Below, piece after piece: positions 45,752 to 54,634 of a DNA stretch of 64,000 nt. Where the stretch lies: the NCBI RefSeq assembly GCF_016793595.1, contig NZ_JAEULY010000019.1:94007-158006 (forward strand), read 5' to 3'. Positions within the stretch are counted from its first letter, which is position 1. Each line of letters opens with the position of its first letter. The translations under genes were made by a program, and so were the position numbers. Origin of the DNA: Phreatobacter sp. GTDB taxonomy: Bacteria; Pseudomonadota; Alphaproteobacteria; Rhizobiales; Phreatobacteraceae. Under the pieces are notes generated by a model, which made no database searches, was not told the DNA's origin, and saw only the letters and a program-made list of their open reading frames with translations.

Positions 45752-46528
45752 ATGACCGACCTTCTCATCGACCGGCGCGGGCCGGTCGCCGTTCTCACGC
45801 TCAACCGGCCGCAAGCGCTGAACGCGCTGTCGCAGTCGCTGATCCGCGCGCTGACGCAGGCCGTTCTCGATCTCGGCCGCGACGACGGCGTCCACGCGCT
45901 GGTACTGACCGGGGCCGGCGAGCGCGCCTTTTCCGCCGGCCTCGACCTGAAGGAGCTCGGCTCCAGCCCTGGCCTGCTCGGCATGGTGGAAGGCGACGGC
46001 GCCCGGCCCAATCCGATCAAAGCCATCGAGCAATGCCCGAAGCCGGTGATCGCCGCGGTCAACGGCGTCGCCATCACCGGCGGCTTCGAACTGGCGCTGG
46101 CCTGCGACATCCTCGTGGCCTCCAGCACCGCCCGCTTCGCCGATACCCACCAGCGCGTCGGAGTCATTCCCGGCTGGGGGCTCAGCCAGAAGCTCTCGCG
46201 CATCATCGGCCCCTCGCGCGCCAAGGAAATGGCCTTTTCCGGCCGCTTCGTCTCGGCGGAACAGGCGAGCCAGTGGGGCCTTGTCAGCCGCGCCGTGCCG
46301 CCGGGCGAGCTGATGGGCGATGTCATGAAGCTCGCCGAGGAGATCGCGGAAGTGCCGGCGGCCTTCCTCGCCGACTACAAGCGGCTCGTCGACGAGGGCT
46401 ACGGCAAGCCCTTCGCCGAGGCCATGGCGCTGGAGGCCGACTGGTCGAAACGCCACAACAGCGCCATCGCCGTCACCGATCTGGAAGCGCGCCGCGCGGG
46501 CGTGCAGGAGCGAGGCCGATCCCGGTAG
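45752..46528 (+). CDS. Crotonase family protein (enoyl-CoA hydratase-like)
   Basis: A 258-residue crotonase-fold protein that binds acyl-CoA. The oxyanion-hole segments AFSAGLDLKEL and NGVAITGGFELALACDI are intact. By hand alignment with rat crotonase, the second catalytic glutamate is kept (Glu159), but the first is His133 in DTHQRVGVIPGWG. So ordinary enoyl-CoA hydration is doubtful; a related isomerase, hydrolase or unknown acyl-CoA reaction is possible. It is convergent with the sulfite-oxidase-like gene, 1 bp apart. Confidence 0.85.
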   Translation: MTDLLIDRRGPVAVLTLNRPQALNALSQSLIRALTQAVLDLGRDDGVHALVLTGAGERAFSAGLDLKELGSSPGLLGMVEGDGARPNPIKAIEQCPKPVIAAVNGVAITGGFELALACDILVASSTARFADTHQRVGVIPGWGLSQKLSRIIGPSRAKEMAFSGRFVSAEQASQWGLVSRAVPPGELMGDVMKLAEEIAEVPAAFLADYKRLVDEGYGKPFAEAMALEADWSKRHNSAIAVTDLEARRAGVQERGRSR

Positions 46529-46529
46529 A

Positions 46530-47831
46530 TCAGCCCACCAGCACGGCCACGCGCTGGATGGCGTTGCAGCCATAGCCCTGCGGGTTCCAGCCCGCAGCCC
46601 GCAGCGGCTGGACATTGCCGGCGGTGTCGGTCGCGCGCGTCCATATCTCGTGGTAGCCCTCGCCAACGAGGCGGATGGCGCCAGACCATCGCCGCCAGTC
46701 GTAACGATTGCGCGCGGGCGACAGGCGCATCGCGGTCCATGACAGGCCGAAATCGGCGGAGACCTCAACAATCCCGATGTCGTTTTCGCCGGCCCAGGCC
46801 GCGCCGCGCAGGTGCAGGGACGATCGGCCGGCGGGCAGGCGCGTGCCGCTCGCATGGCTGGTGAGGATCGAGCGCACCGGCATGGAGGCAAGATCGACGA
46901 AACCGGAGCGGCCATCGGCCTCCGCCCCCGGCGGCACCGGCACGGTCGGCACCCGGTAGCTCGTGCCGCCCATGCCCGGCCCGTCATGGACGCGGTCGCG
47001 CACCCAGATGCGCGTCAGCCATTTGTGCGACACCGAGCCCGGCCAGCCCGGCACGACGAGACGCACCGGCCCGCCATGGGCATGCGGCAGCGGCTCGCCG
47101 TTCATGGCGAAGGCGACGAGCGTGTGCCGCTCCATGGCCTTCGCGATTGGCACGCCGCGCGAGATGGATGGCCGCGCCGGATCGCCGGTCGCTGGCCGAT
47201 CGAACCCATAATGGCCGGTATGAACCGCCGTGTCCTTCAGGCCCGCCGTCGCCAGCACGTCGGCGAGCGGCACGCCTGTCCATTCCGCGCAGCCGATGGC
47301 GCCGTTGCCCCAGGGATTGCCGCGCGCGGCCGGCATGTGGAACGCGCGGCCATTGCCGCCGCATTCCATCTGGAGGCGATAGGTGACCGCGCGAAATCGG
47401 CTCTTCAGCTCGCCGACGGTCAGGCGCAGCGGCGCGTGAACCTCGCCGTCGACCACGAAGGCATGGGCGTCCGGATCGGCGAGGGCCGGCGGCGCCAGGC
47501 CGTTATTGCGCAGGAAGAAGCGCCCGGTCGGCGTCGTCTCGTCGTCGAGCAGGTGCTCCGGCGTCTCGGCGACCAGCGGCGTTTCCTGCAGGAGGATCAG
47601 GCCGGGCGTCTTGCCGGCAAGCGGGCAAGTCGGCGCCACGCCTCGCGGAACCAGCCCTGCGGGGACGGTCTCCGGCCGGGCGACCCTGCCGCCGGCGGCG
47701 GCGGCCATGGCCCGCTCCGAACCGGCAGCAAGGCCCCGCTCGCGGCCCCGGCGGCCGAACACCTCCGCATCGGCCCGTTCGGGGTCGTCGCGATAGAGCT
47801 CCTCGACCGTGCGTTCCTTCTTCGCCGCCAT
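46530..47831 (-). CDS. Sulfite oxidase-like molybdopterin oxidoreductase
   Basis: A 433-residue protein of the sulfite oxidase/SorA superfamily. The molybdenum ligand is Cys157 in MECGGNGR. GNGAIGCAEWTGVPLADVL and GGPVRLVVPGWPG belong to the cofactor domain, and a Mo-co dimerisation domain (about 300-430, with DIGIVEVSADFGLSW) follows. No haem domain is present. Homologues usually carry a twin-arginine signal. Here the corresponding segment (VFGRRGRERGLAAGSERAMA) has arginines but its hydrophobic core is broken by Arg and Glu. I prefer ATG 47831, where family sequence starts. Confidence 0.87.
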   Translation of the reverse strand: MAAKKERTVEELYRDDPERADAEVFGRRGRERGLAAGSERAMAAAAGGRVARPETVPAGLVPRGVAPTCPLAGKTPGLILLQETPLVAETPEHLLDDETTPTGRFFLRNNGLAPPALADPDAHAFVVDGEVHAPLRLTVGELKSRFRAVTYRLQMECGGNGRAFHMPAARGNPWGNGAIGCAEWTGVPLADVLATAGLKDTAVHTGHYGFDRPATGDPARPSISRGVPIAKAMERHTLVAFAMNGEPLPHAHGGPVRLVVPGWPGSVSHKWLTRIWVRDRVHDGPGMGGTSYRVPTVPVPPGAEADGRSGFVDLASMPVRSILTSHASGTRLPAGRSSLHLRGAAWAGENDIGIVEVSADFGLSWTAMRLSPARNRYDWRRWSGAIRLVGEGYHEIWTRATDTAGNVQPLRAAGWNPQGYGCNAIQRVAVLVG

Positions 47832-48083
47832 GCCTCGCCTTCGCGCACTGCCCGCATCGGACCACTCTAGCGCGGCCGATGCGCGCCGGCGAAACACCCG
47901 TCGCGCAGGCCGGTTCCGGCGGCTGGAACGCTGTTCATGCGGCCCGTGTCATCGCCGCGTCACGGGAATAGGCGTTGACGGATGGGTCGCGGCGTGGCCA
48001 ATGCGCGCCGTTACCTCATCCGGGTCCACGGCTTGGCCGCCGCGGGCCCGTTTTCAGTTCCCATGCAAGATCGGAGACCTCGC

Positions 48084-49520
48084 ATGAGCCAATGGCACGT
48101 CTATCATGAAATCACCGGCCCGATCGTGATGATCGGCTTCGGTTCCATCGGCCGCGGCACCTTGCCGCTGATCGAGAGGCATTTCAAATATGATCAGACG
48201 CGCCTGACGGTCATCGATCCCGCCGATACCAACCGGAAGCTGCTCGACGAACGCGGAATCCGCTTCGTTCAGAAGGGTCTCACGAAGGACAATTACCGCG
48301 AGATCCTGACGCCCCTGCTGACCCAGGGCGGCGGCAAGGGCTTCTGCATCAACCTGTCGGTCGATACCTCGTCGGTCGACATCATGGAGCTGTGCCGCGA
48401 ACTCGGCGCCCTCTATGTCGATACGGTGGCCGAGCCATGGACCGGCTTCTATTTCGATCACGACGCCGATGCGGCGGCGCGCACCAACTACATGCTGCGC
48501 GAGCGGGTGCTCGACGCGCGCCGGCGCAACCCCGGCGGGCCGACGGCGGTCAATTGCTGCGGCGCGAACCCGGGCATGGTGTCCTGGTTCGTCAAGCAGG
48601 CGCTGCTGAATGTCGCGACCGACCAGGGCGTCGCCTTCACCGAGCCGGCGACCAAGGCGGACTGGGCGGCGCTGGCGGCGAAGGTCGGCGTCAAGGGCAT
48701 CCACGTCGCCGAGCGCGACACCCAGCGGTCGAAGAAGCCGAAGCCGGCCAACGTCTTCGTCAACACCTGGTCGGTCGAGGGCTTCGTGTCCGAGGGCCTG
48801 CAACCGGCCGAACTCGGCTGGGGCACCCACGAGACCTGGATGCCGGCCAATGCCGGTACGCACAAGACCGGCTGCGGCGCGGCCATCTACCTGCTCCAGC
48901 CCGGCGCGAATACCCGCGTCCGGTCCTGGTGCCCGACCATGGGCGCGCAATACGGCTACCTCGTCACCCATAACGAGGCCATCTCGATCGCCGACTATTT
49001 CACCGCGCGCGATGCGACCGGCCAAGTCACCTACCGGCCGACCTGCCACTACGCCTACCATCCCGCCAACGACGCGGTGCTGTCCCTGCACGAGATGTTC
49101 GGCGCGGCCGGCAAGCGCCAGCCGACCTGGCACATCCTCGACGAGGACGAGATCGAGGACGGCATCGACGAGCTCGGCGTGCTGCTCTACGGCCATGCCG
49201 GCAATGCCTACTGGTACGGCTCGCAGCTCTCCATCGAGGAGGCGCGCCAGCTCGCGCCCTACCAGAACGCCACCGGCCTTCAGGTATCCTCGGCCGTGCT
49301 CGCGGGCATGGTCTGGGCGCTGGACAATCCGGAGGCCGGCATCGTCGAGGCCGACGACATGGACTTCCGCCGCTGCCTGGACGTGCAGCGGCCCTATCTC
49401 GGTCCGGTCATCGGCACCTATACCGACTGGACGCCGCTCGATAACCGCCCGGGCTTCTTCCCGGAGGACATCGACGCCTCCGACCCCTGGCAGTTCCGGA
49501 ACATTCTCGTTCGGGATTGA
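48084..49520 (+). CDS. hss: Homospermidine synthase
   Basis: Hss makes sym-homospermidine from putrescine (or spermidine plus putrescine) in an NAD-dependent reaction, and homospermidine is a major polyamine of many alphaproteobacteria. The 478-residue length matches the family. The Rossmann motif is MIGFGSIGRGTLPL near the N-terminus. AEPWTGFYFD, NCCGANPGMVSWFVKQAL and HNEAISIADYF are conserved segments. I choose ATG 48084 because family sequence begins there and GGAG lies about 8 nt upstream. A bidirectional terminator follows. A PotFGHI-type importer is encoded 4 kb downstream. Confidence 0.95.
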   Translation: MSQWHVYHEITGPIVMIGFGSIGRGTLPLIERHFKYDQTRLTVIDPADTNRKLLDERGIRFVQKGLTKDNYREILTPLLTQGGGKGFCINLSVDTSSVDIMELCRELGALYVDTVAEPWTGFYFDHDADAAARTNYMLRERVLDARRRNPGGPTAVNCCGANPGMVSWFVKQALLNVATDQGVAFTEPATKADWAALAAKVGVKGIHVAERDTQRSKKPKPANVFVNTWSVEGFVSEGLQPAELGWGTHETWMPANAGTHKTGCGAAIYLLQPGANTRVRSWCPTMGAQYGYLVTHNEAISIADYFTARDATGQVTYRPTCHYAYHPANDAVLSLHEMFGAAGKRQPTWHILDEDEIEDGIDELGVLLYGHAGNAYWYGSQLSIEEARQLAPYQNATGLQVSSAVLAGMVWALDNPEAGIVEADDMDFRRCLDVQRPYLGPVIGTYTDWTPLDNRPGFFPEDIDASDPWQFRNILVRD

Positions 49521-49531
49521 TGGCCTCCCGT

Positions 49532-49556
49532 CGGCCGGGCGCTTGCCGCCCGGCCG
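49532..49556. terminator. Bidirectional hairpin between hss and the CinA-domain gene
   Basis: CGGCCGGGC at 49532-49540 and GCCCGGCCG at 49548-49556 form a perfect 9-bp stem with a 7-nt loop. It fills the gap between two convergent genes. The T-tract is poor. Confidence 0.5.
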
Positions 49557-50045
49557 TCACCGCTCTTCCAGCACATCCTCGAACAGGCCGAGCGCGGCCG
49601 CCGCGAAGGCGCGCATGTTGGGCTCGCGCTCGGCCGAGCCGGTATGCAGCGTGATGGTCCGCGATACCGGTCCCTCGACGCCGAGGCAGGCATGGCCGGC
49701 CGGATCGCCGTAGCGGTTGCCGGTCGGACCGGTCGCGCCGGTTTCCGAGAGGCCCCATGTCGCGCCGTGGCTGTCGCGGATCGTCCTCGCCATCAGCGCC
49801 GCCCAGGGCTCCGACGCCGAGCGGATGCCCGCCGCGACCATGTCCTTCGTACTGATGCCGAGCAGCGCCTGACGCGCCTTCGGCGTGTAGACGACGGCGC
49901 CGCCGAGATAATAGGCCGAGGCGCCGGGCACCGACAGCAGCGCCGCCGAGATCAGCCCGCCGGCCGAGGATTCGGAGACGGCCACCGTCTCACCTCGCTC
50001 CACCAGCAGGGCGCCGATCCGCCGCGCAATATCCTCCAGCTCCAT
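49557..50045 (-). CDS. CinA family protein (nicotinamide-nucleotide amidohydrolase domain)
   Basis: A 162-residue stand-alone CinA C-terminal domain, the PncC type that deamidates NMN to nicotinate mononucleotide in NAD recycling. AVSESSAGGLISAALLSVPGA holds the catalytic Ser region (near 27-31). YYLGGAVVYTPKARQALLGI and GLSETGATGPTG are conserved. The full-length CinA N-terminal domain is absent. ATG 50045 follows a G-rich ribosome-binding site. It is divergent from the ABC unit at 50188. Confidence 0.88.
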   Translation of the reverse strand: MELEDIARRIGALLVERGETVAVSESSAGGLISAALLSVPGASAYYLGGAVVYTPKARQALLGISTKDMVAAGIRSASEPWAALMARTIRDSHGATWGLSETGATGPTGNRYGDPAGHACLGVEGPVSRTITLHTGSAEREPNMRAFAAAALGLFEDVLEER

Positions 50046-50063
50046 GACAGCCCCCTTCCGCTT

Positions 50064-50094
50064 CGCGTCGCGCCACAATGCACGACGCGACGCG
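50064..50094. promoter_or_regulatory. 31-bp inverted repeat upstream of the sigma-54-like promoter
   Basis: CGCGTCGCG at 50064-50072 and CGCGACGCG at 50086-50094 are perfect 9-bp complements with 13 bp between. It lies about 70-100 bp before the predicted start site of the ABC/amidohydrolase unit, a usual place for an enhancer-binding protein or a local regulator, and 19 bp before the divergent CinA-domain gene. The protein that binds is unknown. Confidence 0.5.
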
Positions 50095-50137
50095 CCTGCG
50101 CGACCGCGTTGCGAACCGACACCACCCTTGCCGCCCT

Positions 50138-50153
50138 TGGCACCGGTCTTGCG
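50138..50153 (+). promoter_or_regulatory. Sigma-54 (RpoN) type promoter of the ABC/amidohydrolase unit
   Basis: TGGCACCGGTCTTGCG matches the -24 TGGCAC and -12 TTGC elements exactly with the canonical 5-bp spacer. Transcription would begin near 50164, about 24 nt before the ATPase start. Confidence 0.65.
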
Positions 50154-50187
50154 ATCCTTGTCCCGGATGTCGTGACGAAACCGGGAA

Positions 50188-51087
50188 ATGCCGATGCCTG
50201 CCGCCCTTGCCGCCGTCTCCGACACGCCCCCGCCCGGCGTGCCTGCACAGGAAACAGGCACGTCGCGGCAGGTGTCGAACGCGCGGGCGTTCATCGAGTT
50301 CGAGAAGGTGTCGGTCCGTTTCGGCCGTGGCGACAGACAAGTGCAGGCGCTGGCCGAGACCAGCCTCAGGATCGACAAGGGCGATTTCGTCGCCCTTGTC
50401 GGCCCCTCCGGCTGCGGCAAGTCCACGCTGCTGAGGCTGGTCGGCGACCTCATGAAGCCCTCGACCGGCTACGTCTATGTCGGCGGCCGGGAGCTCGGCG
50501 CGACGCCGATCCGCATCGGCATGGCCTACCAGAACCCGACGCTGCTGCCCTGGCTCACCATCCGCGACAACGTCATGCTGCCGCTGAAGATCGTGCCGCC
50601 GTTCCGGGGCGAGTTCCTCGCCAAGCGCAAGACTGAGTTCCGCGACAAGGTGGAAGCCCTGCTCGATCAGGTCGGCCTTTCGGGCTTCGGCGACAAATTT
50701 CCCTGGCAGCTTTCCGGCGGCATGATGCAGCGCGCCAATCTCTGCCGGGCGCTGATCCACGAGCCGGACCTGCTGCTGCTCGACGAACCCTTCGGTGCGC
50801 TCGACCAGTTCACCCGCGAGGAGCTCTGGCAGATCATGCAGGAGCTCTGGGCAACGAAGAAGACCACCGTGCTGCTCGTCACCCACGACCTGCGCGAAGC
50901 CGCCTTTCTCGGCAACCGCATCTGCGTGATGAGCGCCCGGCCCGGCCGCATCCTCGATGATTCCGCCGTGCCCTTCGCGCGGCCGCGCACCATCGACATG
51001 ACCTACGAGCCGGATTTCGTGGCGCTGAACCAGAAGCTGCGCAGCCTCATCGTCGAGGCGCGCGGCGGCACCGGCATCGTTCGGTAG
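50188..51087 (+). CDS. ABC transporter ATPase, NitT/TauT type
   Basis: A 299-residue ATPase with Walker A GPSGCGKST at 72-80, signature LSGGMMQRANLCRAL, Walker B LLLLDEPFGALD and VTHDLREAAFL. A 35-residue N-terminal extension (MPMPAALAAVSDTPPPGVP) is Pro/Ala-rich and may reflect a start further downstream; GTG 50272 is an alternative. It is paralogous to the ATPase at 24800-25591. It is followed by a permease and an amidohydrolase, but no binding-protein gene. A sigma-54-like promoter lies just upstream. Confidence 0.9.
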   Translation: MPMPAALAAVSDTPPPGVPAQETGTSRQVSNARAFIEFEKVSVRFGRGDRQVQALAETSLRIDKGDFVALVGPSGCGKSTLLRLVGDLMKPSTGYVYVGGRELGATPIRIGMAYQNPTLLPWLTIRDNVMLPLKIVPPFRGEFLAKRKTEFRDKVEALLDQVGLSGFGDKFPWQLSGGMMQRANLCRALIHEPDLLLLDEPFGALDQFTREELWQIMQELWATKKTTVLLVTHDLREAAFLGNRICVMSARPGRILDDSAVPFARPRTIDMTYEPDFVALNQKLRSLIVEARGGTGIVR

Positions 51088-51101
51088 AGAATTGTTTTGT
51101 C

Positions 51102-51171
51102 GCGTTTTGCACGCTGTTCGCGCGCTTCTCTTCCCGCGAACCGGTCTCCACTTCGCTCGAAAACGCTCTAG
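51102..51171. repeat. Possible dispersed intergenic palindromic element
   Basis: GCGTTTT at 51102-51108 and AAAACGC at 51160-51166 bracket a stretch that includes GAACCGGTCTCCACTTCG and ends in GCTCTAG. This wording resembles repeated intergenic elements that I recall from Hyphomicrobiales genomes. Only one copy is visible here, so its repetitive nature is unproven. It sits between the ATPase and permease genes of one presumed operon. Confidence 0.35.
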
Positions 51172-51183
51172 GGGGCATTGATC

Positions 51184-51963
<780 letters not shown>

Positions 51964-52023
51964 GGCTGGCCGGGAACGGCATGGCGCGATAAGCCTCGAT
52001 CAGCTCTGCCCGGAGGCTGCCTC

Positions 52024-53463
52024 ATGCGCGAGATCACCTGCGCCGCCATTCTCGACCTCGCCGGCGCGCGCGGCCCCTCGCGCATCACGCTGGAGGGCGA
52101 CAGGATCGCGGCCGTCCAGTCGCTCGAGGCAGGCGCTGCCTTCGACGACCTCCTCGTCATGCCGGCGCTCGCCAATGCCCACGACCACGGCCGGCCGATC
52201 CGCACCTCGTCCATCGGCGGCTTCGGGCGACCGCTGGAAGCCTGGCTGCATCGCCTGCGCCTGTTCGCGCCGGTCGATCCCTACCTCGCGGCGGCGGTGC
52301 CGTTCGGCCGCGCCGTCATGGGCGGACAGGGCGCGGCCATGGTCCATTATACCGGCGTGCAGGGCCTCACCGACTATGTGACCGAGGCGAAAGAGGTCGC
52401 GCGCGCCGCCGGCGATGCCGGGCTGCGCATCGCCTTCGCGGTGGCCATGCGCGACATGAACCCGCTGGTCTATGGCGATGGGCAGCCGATTCTTGACGCG
52501 CTGTCGCTGCCTGCTCGCAAAGAGATCGAGCAGCGCTTCCTGTCGACGCCGCCGCTTTCCGTCGCGGCGCAGATGGAACGTGTCGATGCCGTGGCGGAGG
52601 TCATCGGCTCGCCAACAGTCGACGTGCAGTACGGCCCGCAGGGCGTGCAATGGACGACGCCGGGCCTGCTGGAGGCCATTGCGGAAGGCTCGGCGCGCAC
52701 CGGCCGGCGCGTCCATATCCACCTGCTCGAGACGAAGTATCAGCGCGACTATGCCGACCGCATGTTTCCTCAAGGCATCGTGCAGCACCTCAAGGATATC
52801 GGCCTCCTGTCACCGCGCCTGACGCTGGCCCACTGCGTCTGGGCGCGGCCCGACGAACTGGAGATGATCGCCGAAGCCGGCGCGACCATCTCGGTCAATA
52901 CCTCTTCCAACTTCGCGCTGCGCTCCGGCATCGCGCCGGTGGCGGCCATGATCAAGGCCGGCTGCAAGGTCGGCATCGGCATCGACGGCTCAGCCTTCGA
53001 CGAGGACGACGACATCATCCGCGAGATGCGCCTCGTCTGGTCGCTCCATGCCGGCTGGGGCTTCGACAAGGAGGTCGAGCCCGCGCAGGTGCTGGAAGCC
53101 GTGCTGGCGCAGGGCCACGCCACGCTGAACTCGCCAGTGACGGGCAGGATCGAACCGGGCGCGCCGGCCGACCTCCTCGTCCTCGACCGCAAGGCGCTCG
53201 ATGCCGACGCGCTGATGGAGGTCGAGCCCATCGAATTGCTGTTCGCGCGCGGCACGGCCGCCCTCCTGAGGGAATCCATCGTCGCGGGCCGCACCGTGGT
53301 CGCGAACGGACGGCCGACCGGTTTCGACTTCGCGGGGCTGCAGCACGAGTTGCGAAGCCGGCTCAGGAACGGCGTCGCGGAACGCGGCCAGTTCCGCGCG
53401 ATCCTCCCCGAGCTCGAAACCACGCTCGCCGGCCATTTCCGCGACCGTTTGGGCTGTTGCTAA
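52024..53463 (+). CDS. Amidohydrolase family protein (cytosine/guanine deaminase-like)
   Basis: A 479-residue metal-dependent hydrolase with TIM-barrel and composite beta domains. Metal ligands are evident: His53 and His55 (NAHDHG), then His in HIHLLE, His in LAHCV and Asp in GIGIDGSAF. The layout is like cytosine, guanine or S-adenosylhomocysteine deaminases (TrzA/AtzB/CodA-like). GGAGG lies 7 nt ahead of the ATG. It follows the ABC permease, so it likely processes the imported compound, perhaps releasing ammonia. The substrate is unknown. Confidence 0.87.
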   Translation: MREITCAAILDLAGARGPSRITLEGDRIAAVQSLEAGAAFDDLLVMPALANAHDHGRPIRTSSIGGFGRPLEAWLHRLRLFAPVDPYLAAAVPFGRAVMGGQGAAMVHYTGVQGLTDYVTEAKEVARAAGDAGLRIAFAVAMRDMNPLVYGDGQPILDALSLPARKEIEQRFLSTPPLSVAAQMERVDAVAEVIGSPTVDVQYGPQGVQWTTPGLLEAIAEGSARTGRRVHIHLLETKYQRDYADRMFPQGIVQHLKDIGLLSPRLTLAHCVWARPDELEMIAEAGATISVNTSSNFALRSGIAPVAAMIKAGCKVGIGIDGSAFDEDDDIIREMRLVWSLHAGWGFDKEVEPAQVLEAVLAQGHATLNSPVTGRIEPGAPADLLVLDRKALDADALMEVEPIELLFARGTAALLRESIVAGRTVVANGRPTGFDFAGLQHELRSRLRNGVAERGQFRAILPELETTLAGHFRDRLGCC

Positions 53464-53523
53464 ACCCGGCGCTTTGCCTAGATTGCGCCATCCGTTTGGC
53501 TCCACCCCGCGAAGGATGGCATC

Positions 53524-54627
53524 ATGGTCCCACGTTCCCTGTCGAAGCTCGTCGTCGCCGCGCTCGCGACGCTCGGTCTTGCGGCAACCGCCGCCGCGCA
53601 GGCGCCCCGGGAACTGAGGATCTTCAACTGGTCGAACTATATCGACGAGCAGGTGCTGCGCGACTTCGAGCGCGAGTTCAACGCCAAGATCACTTACGAC
53701 ACCTACGATTCCAACGAGGTGCTGGAGACGCGCCTGCTGGCCGGGCGCACCGGCTACGACATCGTCGTGCCCTCGGCGCCGTTCCTGTCGCGCCAGATCG
53801 CGGCCAATGTCCACCAGCGGCTCGACTTCGCGAATATCCCGAACCGTACCAATTTCTGGCCGGACATCCTGCGCCGCACCGCCGCCTATGACGCCGGCAA
53901 CGCCCATTCCGTGAACTATCTCTGGGGCACCACCGGCATCGGCTACAATGTCGCGAAAATCCGCGAACGCATGCCCGACGCGCCGCTCGATTCCTGGAAG
54001 CTCGCCTTCGATTTCGACACACTGTCGAAGTTCAAGGATTGCGGCATCCACTTCCTCGACACCGCCGAGGATTTCCTGCCCTCGGTCATGCGCTATCTCG
54101 GCCGCGACCCGAACTCCAAGAAGCCGGAGGACTGGGAAGCCGCCGCCGCGCATGTGCAGAAACTGCGCACGCTGGTCACCAAGTTCCACTCGTCGGAATA
54201 TATCTCGGCGCTGGCCAACGGCGACATCTGCCTGGCGGTCGGCTATTCCGGCGACATCTTCCAGGCGCAGAAGCGCGCCAAGGAAGCCAGCAACGGCATC
54301 GACATCCAGTACGTCATCCCGAAGGAAGGCGCGCAGATGTGGTTCGACCAGATGGCGATCCCCGCCGACGCGCCGAACGCCGATCTCGCCCACGCCTTCA
54401 TCAACTATCTCAACCGGCCCGAGGTAATGGCGAAGGTCGCGAGCTTCGTCTCCTATGCCAGCGGCAATCTGGCGGCGAAGCCGCTTGTCGCGCCGGCCGT
54501 GCGCGACAACCCCTCGGTCTATCCGCCGGACGAGGTGATGGCGCGGCTGTTCACCGTGACGAGCCCCGACGCGCGGCTCCAGCGGGTCATCACCCGCGCC
54601 TGGACGCGCGCCAAGACCGGGCGTTGA
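53524..54627 (+). CDS. potF: Polyamine ABC transporter substrate-binding protein, PotF-like
   Basis: A 367-residue periplasmic binding protein. The signal peptide ends at AAAQ near residue 26. ELRIFNWSNYIDEQVLRDFE, YDSNEVLETRLLAG and GYDIVVPS are typical of PotF/PotD. HSVNYLWGTTGIGYN lies in the ligand cleft. It should bind putrescine or a related polyamine, possibly homospermidine in this organism. It is the first gene of a four-gene importer operon. Confidence 0.93.
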   Translation: MVPRSLSKLVVAALATLGLAATAAAQAPRELRIFNWSNYIDEQVLRDFEREFNAKITYDTYDSNEVLETRLLAGRTGYDIVVPSAPFLSRQIAANVHQRLDFANIPNRTNFWPDILRRTAAYDAGNAHSVNYLWGTTGIGYNVAKIRERMPDAPLDSWKLAFDFDTLSKFKDCGIHFLDTAEDFLPSVMRYLGRDPNSKKPEDWEAAAAHVQKLRTLVTKFHSSEYISALANGDICLAVGYSGDIFQAQKRAKEASNGIDIQYVIPKEGAQMWFDQMAIPADAPNADLAHAFINYLNRPEVMAKVASFVSYASGNLAAKPLVAPAVRDNPSVYPPDEVMARLFTVTSPDARLQRVITRAWTRAKTGR

Positions 54628-54634
54628 GTTCATC

